Positions 57,170 through 64,000 of a stretch of 64,000 bases of DNA are shown here, in pieces (position 1 is the stretch's first letter; each line of letters starts with the position of its first letter). Source of the DNA: Bryoerythrophyllum caledonicum (lineage: Eukaryota > Streptophyta > Bryopsida > Pottiales > Pottiaceae); assembly GCA_963971425.1 (NCBI GenBank), contig OZ020521.1, positions 9,999,519 to 10,063,518 of the forward strand. The letters run 5' to 3'. The translations under genes were made by a program, and so were the position numbers. Below the pieces are notes generated by a model. It saw only the letters and a list, made by a program, of their open reading frames with translations. It was not told the origin of the DNA and made no database searches.

Positions 57170-60100
57170 ATGGCAGCTCCGAGGGAGAGGCACGTGAAGT
57201 TGTGGACTCGGGAGCACGAGGATGCGGACGCTGAATACTTCGGGAAGGTGAAAGTTGGGGACTGTTTATCGTATGCCTCGTTACGGGAGAGGTTAGAGGC
57301 CGCAAAGGTTTTGGACTGGCCTTTCGAGTTCTGGAATGTTGAAGAGAGTTGCAAAATCCGAAAGAAGATCGAAGCTCTGAACGACATCCTCGAGGAGGTG
57401 CATGTGATACCTGTAGGCGATGGCAACCCTGTTCCAGCTAAGCGTCGGAGGTTGGAGGGTGAAACGCGTAGCGAATTCGAGCCCGCAGTCGACTCAGATT
57501 GCGGTCTTGGAGACCCTGAATCGCTGATTGAAGCGTCCGCCGAGCCTCTGGGATCTTCTAGGATTAGCGGCGAAGGTAACGACAGCGAAGAGAATGAGGT
57601 AAGTTGGAAATCTACTGTAAACCCTAAAGAAATCAGGGATCGATACATAAGGGCGGCTGAAAGATTGAGGAAGGATTCGAGGGATGTTTCACTTGAGGAC
57701 AACGGATGGGTGCTGAAATCGTGGGATCAAGATGGTGTGGGGATTGTCAAAGTATTTTGCTTGGAATGCAGTAAAGAATGCGGTGGTGATAGCGGAAGTC
57801 ATAGCAATACTACTGTCGCTAATCTGTTTTCAAATTTTAAGTCCAGTCATCTGACCAGTACCCAACATATTAAGAACTGGTGTCGGAAGCACAATGTGAA
57901 TTTCCTTGACCACCCCGCATCAGTCCCAACAAAGGGGAAAGCTGTTCCATTGTCTCCGAGCAGACACAAGGAGTTGATCAAGGAGGGGATTTCCATAATG
58001 GAGGAGGTGAATGAGGGACTTGATTTTGGTGTGCTGCCATTTTCTGTCGTGGGGAACGTTGAAACACCGAACCCTAAGAGTTTCTGGTTTAAGGTTAAGT
58101 GTCCCTTCTGCAAAGACTTGCTAAATCTCTGCCCTCCTAAGAGGAATTTGGAGGCGAATTTACGCAATCACATCGGAGGTTCGAAGCACATGATGGCGGT
58201 TGAAGAAGCTCAGAACCAGCTCTCAAAGTCGACTGGATTGCTTTCGGGGAGGCGTGGCAGGCCAAGTCGGTCATCCAACACAAGTGCTCACTCGAACCAA
58301 CCTGATTTTCATTCGTGGTTCAGTAACGGGAATTCAGGGGGCAACAGAGAAGGTAAGTATTTCACCGACGCCTTAGATGCGAATGTTGTGAAGGGTTTGA
58401 TGTGTTGGGGATTTCGGGCGTCTTTTTCGAATTACTACGGTGTTCCGTATGCTGTAAGAGGCTTGTTAGCGGATCAGATGTGTGGTGCTGCGTGGTTTAG
58501 TGAGCCGCACCTTTCTGCGTCTGTGATTGTCAATGGGCAGGTAGTAAACATTAATGGCGCGTTCAGGCATAGTGAATGTGTTAGGTTTTGTGCTGATGGG
58601 AAAGGCTTTCGGGACCTCACATGCTCAATGTGCGCTCAGATACCACAAGAAAATGATTTCAAGAAGAGGGTGTTCAGAGAGGACCGCTCAATCGATAAAA
58701 GGGGCAGTAGGACTACTTCCGGTGGTAGGAGAGTTGGGTACTTGACAGTTGCCGAGCTTGTTCGTCATGGCAGGGACATGAGGAAGAATTTGAGGTTAGA
58801 AAAACTAAACCATTGGTCTGCTAGAGCTAGGATAGTGCAGTTGAAGGTGAAACGGCCTACGCTTAAGGAGATGGCTAAACAGTCCTCTTCTGAGCATAAC
58901 TTGTTAAAGTTTTGCAATAATATTTTGAATGCTCATAGAACTGGTGCATTCGGAGGTAGAGTTGCGTTATGGGACTTTATCCAAGATGTTGCACAAAACC
59001 TGAATCGTGACAGTAGAGGGAATCGGTATAGCGACAACACTAAATCTTTCGCTCAGGTTATGAAGGTATACGGAGGTAACAGAATGTGTGACGTTTTTAG
59101 TTTGAATTATTGTGGATCAAATTATAGTACTATCAAGCGGGATCATGCTAAGGGTGTACAGTTCATTCCCGGTGAGCATTCTGAAATCTTTGCGGCTGCT
59201 GTAGAGATTTACAGAAACGCTAAAGCAGCGCATGGTATTACCGGACGAGTTCCTGTGATACTAGCTGAGGACGAGACGAAGGTGAGAGGTCGAGTCGCGT
59301 ATGAGCCCAAGTGGGATACGCTAGCAGGTTTTTGTGGTCCAAGTGATGATCATCAGTGTGTTTCAAGTTTTAAGCCTCTGGTGGGATCGGGAGAAGAAGG
59401 ATACAACAACATTCTTGACTCGTTCAGAACTAACAAAGTAGGGGGATTTGCTCGAGTTATTGTTGTGAATCCCATGCATGAAAGATTACCTCGTCTGGTC
59501 TTGGTTGCATGTTGCACTTGTAACTGTTTTGATTCAAGTTGGGTAAGGAGGCAATGGGATGTTATAGATGGATTGTGGGAAAAAGAATGCTTGAGTGTTG
59601 TTGGTCCTATTGTGGGTCACTCAAGTGATGGTGATTCACGTAGAAGGCAGTTAATGTTACAAGATTACCGCAGTACTGTAGGACCCCGTCTGTCGGCTAA
59701 CTCGGAGGGTTGGAATCTAACATCTGCTGTTGATGAACTTGGAAATGCCCGCAGCCTACATGACCAGGATTACATTCATAACGGAAAAAAACTAATCAAC
59801 CCTCTTCTTTCAGCGGTGCGTGTTCTGCAGCTAGGTGGGGATGTCTGTACACATGAGCACATGGGATTAGTATATAATCCTTTTACCGCTGACCAACATG
59901 GATTGAAGCACGAGGATGTTGATCGTAAAGATAGACAGAATTGGGCCTCAATCCAAAGAATATGTCAGCAAAAGGTAAGAACGTGCTTGAGACTCTTACG
60001 TGAGTCCCCGGATGTTAACAGGGAACGCACTCTAGGTACTAAGATGTATCTGGAGATTTGTGCAGAGTACATTGATATTTTTTGTTCATAGACAGTAGAT

Positions 60101-61663
60101 TTGCGAGGTAGAATTGTGCTGGCATCAAAGGTAAGTTTCTTCTTTCGCTTGTGGAAGTTATGGCTGAAACACGGAGATCACTCTGTCCTTGGAAATTCTA
60201 GGCATATGGTAGAAGCTCAGAATTTTGTGAGTCAACAGTGCTTCATAGATATTCAACTATCTTGTAGCTTTGTTGTGCTACTAATCTGTCATTTTAGGGA
60301 TCGTTATGCACACCTCCGTGTACCATTACACCTGACAGGTAGTGACTCCTGCGAGATTTTCATCTCAAAGATCGGTGGAATGAATGGTCAAGAGCGGGCG
60401 TACGATTTTCACGAACTTGTCAACACTGCCAACACTCTGAACTAGTTGTCGGCGATCGAGTACGGGGAGAACGGACTGAAATTCAACAACGTCCACAACA
60501 AGATGGAGAATATCTGGGCAAAACTGCACCCAGTAATGGAAGGAGAAGTGCAGAGCAATTTGGGTGATTAGAGCAAGATACCTTCAAATGTCGAAGTGGT
60601 GGAAGCGCTCCAGGAAGGCTTTGTAGAAGCCCAGCGGATGTTGAGAGGGCTCAACATGGCTCCAACTGTGCATGCCGCCGCTTCCAAAAAGGTATGGTTC
60701 AATAAACCATGGCTGATCGAGAAGGTGGACCCCAAATTCATGGCGTACACTCCCCCAGCAAGGCCTGTGCGTGGCGAAGACGGCGACGGTGAAGTGTTGC
60801 GAGAGGCCGCTGCTGCGTCTTCCTCGAATGCTGAAGGTACCATCGTTCCTTCTACGCTGAATCAGGATGTTGAAGATGAGATCCTTGACGATGATTTGGA
60901 TCCTCAAGTTGTCGTGGAGGACGAGACTCGGGATGCCATTTCCGACGTCTTGAGTGCACATGAGCCGCAGGTGTCCAGCCGTGTAGCACCGTCAAAAGTA
61001 CTTCCGGTCGTAGAATACGATGGTCATGTCATTTTTAAATCTACTCTTGTTTCACAACTTAATGGTAACCCTTTCCTCTCAAAGGACCGTCTGACGAGAG
61101 TTAAGCACTCAATATACTTTAACAACCATGATGATTATATCACGGCTGCTGCTTCTTCTAGCACATGTCTTCTAGGACTCGGATCGGATTGCGGGGTTTA
61201 CTTTGTGCAGAGCGCCAGCACCAGGACCACGTCAACAGTGAAGGTTGTGGCCCGTAGGAAGAGAGGACGGCCAAGTGCTGCCTCAAAGAGCGGGACCCCG
61301 ACGAATTGCCGTGAAGGAGGTGCAGATCACGGAACCTGGTGGATCGGCCGCGTGTAGAAGATTCGTCGCAAAGTTGGGGCTCAGCAGTGGGGTCTCTTGC
61401 GACACCTAGTCGACTTGCTTGACCGCACCGACACAACAGGGAGAAAGAATACTCGTCCATGCTCTCTTCAAGTTATGTTACAATACTTTAGTAAGGCTGC
61501 AGGTTTGAATAAGTTTAAGTACGATCACACTGATACTAACTAGATAGATGTTGATTCTATTATTACTACAGTGACTTTTTCAATCAATCCAGTTACTTCC
61601 GTGTACACTTTGAACCATGAAGATGTTGATGCTCTAAACAAGATTGTTGCAGATCGAAGTTAA
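57170..61663 (+). pseudogene. Transposase of the nested element, DDE-like, superfamily not recognised
   Basis: One frame of 1,498 codons from ATG 57170 to TAA 61661-61663, with no frameshift and five in-frame stops, all TAG: 60089, 60443, 60569, 61355 and 61541. The first 973 codons are open. Visible parts: two BED-like C2..H fingers (FCLEC at about 196-199; KCPFC at about 311-314, then NHIGGSKH); an AT-hook-like RRGRPSR (about 361-367); and candidate acidic catalytic residues AEDETKV (Asp701), SSDGDSRRR (Asp820/822) and HDQDYIHNGKKL (Asp865/867). Past the first stop come FRLWKLWLKHGDHS and GSDSCEIFISKIGGMNG; the C-terminus has a second AT-hook-like RKRGRPS (about 1362). I recall related uncharacterised proteins in plants and animals but cannot name the superfamily. 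The upstream TTG at 57158 is not used as start. Confidence 0.8.
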
Positions 61664-61753
61664 GCTTGGGCAACAAGTTTGATTTGTGGGATGTAGCCAA
61701 TTGATCGTTAAGCTTGTCTAAGTTGATCTAAGTTTGTCTAAATTTTTGCTTGG

Positions 61754-62302
61754 GTGTGCAAGAGGCCTGGTCTTAAATACCAGCAGCATGATTTGACTGC
61801 ATTCCAGGAGACCAGCGCTGCGTGCGTGGAGGGAATCCCCTACGGCCATCTAGTGCCGATCTTGGCAGCTCACTGTTTCGCGTCAAAGGATCTGTGGGAG
61901 CTCGACAATGGAGCTCGCGTTTTTAGACTGCGGACGATCCCCTTCGCGTTGGCCACCTGTAGGGAATGGCGCGGTATGCTGTCAACGTAGACGGAGTACG
62001 TAGCGCTCCGCTTGGCCGAGTTCCAGGTTACTGGAGCCACACTCCTCCATTCCACCAGCGCTGACGAATTTTTTGTGTCCAGGTTTGACTCCAACATCGC
62101 CCTGCTCTCGAAGTCGTGGGAGCTTCACACACCCATGCCGCACCGCCTCCGCACCGCGCCCCTCTCGGAGTTGTCGAACGTGGAGCTGGACGCGCTCGTT
62201 TGCAAGTTGTCGGCAGGTTGGCAGATTGAGGCGTTTGTGCCCCTAGGCACAGATTGGAAGCGCATGGAGCATGTGTGGGTGACCCCGTCCCTACGTGGCT
62301 GA
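61754..62302 (+). pseudogene. Second frame of the nested transposon, interrupted by one TAG
   Basis: Two open stretches, about 61754-61987 and 61991-62302, share one frame, separated only by TAG at 61988-61990, and end at TGA. The frame is the same as that of the transposase. The gap after the transposase TAA has several stops and could be an intron (possible donor GAA/GTTAAG near 61659, acceptor TGTGCAAG near 61767). The protein has no recognised motif. It could be a C-terminal exon of the transposase or a separate accessory protein. Confidence 0.45.
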
Positions 62303-63102
62303 CTCTCGTCACCGTAGGGATCCTTGCTGTTCCTTGTTTTTTCTCATTACCGGCCCAAGAGAACCTGTTTTTTTTTCCATTATTGTAGTATTTGTTTCAG
62401 CCCATGAGTATACTCTTCGTTTTCCACCGAATGTATAGACTAGTACAGGATTCAGCGCATGCGTGGAGGAACTCAGCTTTGATTTTGAACTGTAAAGGAA
62501 TTGTGTTTGTAAAGACACTCCCTAATGCATATATACTTCTTTGGGATCGTTTTTAGTCGTCTTCCTTGCATGTTGTGGTATGTTTGAGGAAGAGTACTCT
62601 TGTTCGTCATGTCTAAAGCCTGCTTTTGCTTCCTTGTATTTGATCCTTCATGAAATGGAAATGGAAAGGAGATTCATGGTCCTTAATTTGTTTTCAGAAG
62701 TGGAGGTTAGTGTATTGGATTGTGATCGTGGTTGTTATATTCGTTCTTTTCATATGGCGTTGTTTGATAGCTTTGTTGTGCAAATTTTGAGTCGAGCTTC
62801 GTCTGTAATACCTTGGTTTTTATCATGCTTCTATCATGAATGTGAAATTTTTGTCTTTAATCTTTAAAATTCACTTTTCTAATTTACTTTATTTTGTTAC
62901 AATAAATTAGGGGACTTAAAAATTGGTCCCCTCCTGAAATTATAAGTAATGATATGGACCTTAAAAACAAGAACAACTAGAAAATTAGGTAATGGAAGGG
63001 TCCATTTAATTAGTCCAGCCCATCAAAATACCCCCTAAAATATTCCCCTTGGCCGCACGTGATATACAACACCTCCTAAAGAGTGACCCCCCCCCCCCGG
63101 GC
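62303..63102. other. 3' non-coding end of the nested transposon
   Basis: An 800-bp stretch with no supported gene. It becomes AT-rich after 62850 and ends in the C13GGG right terminus. Confidence 0.5.
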
Positions 63103-63110
63103 ATCAACCA
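63103..63110 (+). repeat. Target-site duplication, right copy (CATCAACC)
   Basis: Identical to 56545-56552. Together they define the insertion site of the 6,550-bp transposon inside the RNase H codons for the TNNQPLKWLM segment. Confidence 0.9.
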
Positions 63111-64000
63111 CTTTAAAGGTTGATTATTCGTAACCAACAGTAACTTGTTACCATAAAGGTAACATAAAAATGAGCAATTGTCCATATTGCAGCCAAGCAT
63201 TCTCCTTCATACGAGCTATACTAAACCCCCGCATTGTTGTTGGACTAACTGGCATACGCGATCACGAACTCCTTCCAGTCGTCATCCATTTGTGTAAACA
63301 CCGCACCGATTTCCAACGCGCTCCAATTTGTATGAAACTGGTATGTCTTTCCTGCTATCAGCCTTTGAAGTATAGGTGTTGATGCCAAACACTCCTTTAA
63401 CTCTTGAAAGGCCGCTTCTTGCTCATCTCCCTAGATGCAAGGTTGATCAATCCTTATCATAATGGTCAATGGCTTGGCGATAGCACTGAAAGTCTTCACA
63501 AAATTTTTATTGTAGTTACACAACTCCAAGAATACACATAGCCTACTGACATATCTTGGTCTAGGTGTAGACGTCACTACTTCAATTTTGCTAGCTACCA
63601 CACCCAATCCACTTGGGTATATCATGTGGCCTAAGTATTCAATGCCGTCGAAGTAGAATTTTCACTTACAAGGTGCAACTTCAAACCATGGAGCCTCAAT
63701 TTAGCAAACACTTCCATTAAGTGTAGCCTATGTTGCCTTTGATTCTTGCTAAAAACAACGATGTCGTCAATGTAGCATCTTACAAAGTCCAAGCCCGAGA
63801 ATACTCGATCCATAACCCTCTGTTATTTGATACGCGCATTATTCAATCCAAATGGTAAGAACTTCCATTGGAACAATCGGTCCTTCTTCTTGTGATCTTG
63901 TCCTAGTCCAATCTTGTCGTATCCAGAGCGCAAGTCCAACGTACTAAACACTTTGGCGTTACCAATGGCCTTAAAGTTCTCCTTCGGCGTTGGCATGGCA
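63103..64000 (-). mobile_element. Ty3/gypsy element, 5' part: reverse transcriptase and start of RNase H
   Basis: Read from 64000 downward. RT shows STLDLRSGY (about 63950), FLPFGLNNA, VMDRVF and the catalytic YIDDIVVFS (about 63775). A connection region follows, then RNase H (FHTNWSALEIGA, YEGECLAA, TNNQPLKWLM), which ends at the nested insertion. At least one frameshift (near 63650) and several stops are present. The protease/gag side lies outside the window. Confidence 0.8.

Larger units (their letters stand above)
56553..63102 (+). mobile_element. 6,550-bp DNA transposon nested in a gypsy element, G-run TIRs, 8-bp TSD
   Basis: The left end is CCCGGGGGGGTCACTT (56553-56568). The right end, reverse-complemented, is CCC, thirteen G, TCACTC. 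Weaker inverted similarity continues inside (for example ACGTRCGGC followed by an AATAT..AGGG.GGTATT pattern within 90 bp of each end). CATCAACC flanks both ends. The element carries a transposase frame (57170-61663) and a second frame (61754-62302), both on the plus strand. Near the left end a ~22-bp GGTTGGTATGATGGATGGAA unit is repeated (56810-56884). An 8-bp target duplication is known for hAT, P and Zisupton-type elements, but the TIRs do not match those I know. Confidence 0.88.

Noticed and set aside
60092..60330. Introns between the first TAG and the following coding sequence of the transposase (AG/GTAAGT-like sites at 59970 and 60128)
   Set aside because: The sequence between stays in the same frame and reads as plausible family protein (FRLWKLWLKHGDHS), so it is coding and not intronic.
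57170..61663. Reassigned UAG codon as the preferred explanation of the TAG stops
   Set aside because: Host genes in the window use ordinary stops and no donor is known. CHG-context deamination explains the pattern more simply. It is kept only as an alternative in the findings.

Overview
The window looks like nuclear DNA of a land plant. The evidence is GT-AG introns of about 70-550 bp, a plastid-type histidine-biosynthesis enzyme, a KT/HAK/KUP potassium transporter, a plant-type actin-related protein 7 with a telo-box in its first intron, and a desiccation-type single-VOC protein. The small introns and the transposase families (which from memory resemble those of mosses, lycophytes and charophytes) suggest a seed-free plant such as a moss. 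That placement is an inference; nothing here proves it.

Host genes are few. They are the 5' half of ARP7 (minus, 1-915), an intronless GMC oxidoreductase (plus, 21939-23765) with a broken partial copy at 25.2-25.7 kb, a secreted/type I membrane EGF-like protein (minus, 30898-32563) divergent from a VOC protein (plus, 33491-34580), a 12-exon ATP phosphoribosyltransferase (minus, 35440-39707) and an 11-exon HAK/KUP transporter (minus, 43009-47567). For the last four I traced every exon junction; all keep phase and give full-length proteins of 270, 135, 416 and 797 residues. These genes do not form a pathway.

The rest is mostly transposon debris. At 2.2-13 kb there is a CACTA/Spm-like region full of AGACATC/GATGTCT motifs, split by a 2.6-kb insertion, plus two copies of a GC-rich repeat. 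At 13-18 kb lies a broken Mutator-like transposase gene with a SWIM finger and a divergent two-exon companion. At 18.9-19.5 kb is an internally deleted DDE transposase, followed by a LINE-type ORF1 remnant with a 30-bp tandem array at its 5' side. At 26.4-28.9 kb two AT-rich coiled-coil/Lys-Asn-rich frames sit between an (AT)n tract and a perfect 845-bp CTT repeat. At 52-54.7 kb are diverged copies of the GC-rich repeat and a 32-bp perfect inverted repeat.

The most interesting structure is at 54.8-64 kb. A decayed Ty3/gypsy element (minus strand; RT, RNase H, integrase, then a C-terminal PHD-finger remnant) is interrupted inside its RNase H domain by a 6,550-bp DNA transposon (56553-63102). 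That element has G-run terminal inverted repeats (CCC-G7/G13-TCACT), an 8-bp target duplication (CATCAACC), and a 1,498-codon transposase frame with no frameshift. The frame is crossed by five stop codons, all TAG; a sixth TAG breaks the second frame downstream. I could not place the transposase in a superfamily I know, so this is my candidate for an undescribed system.
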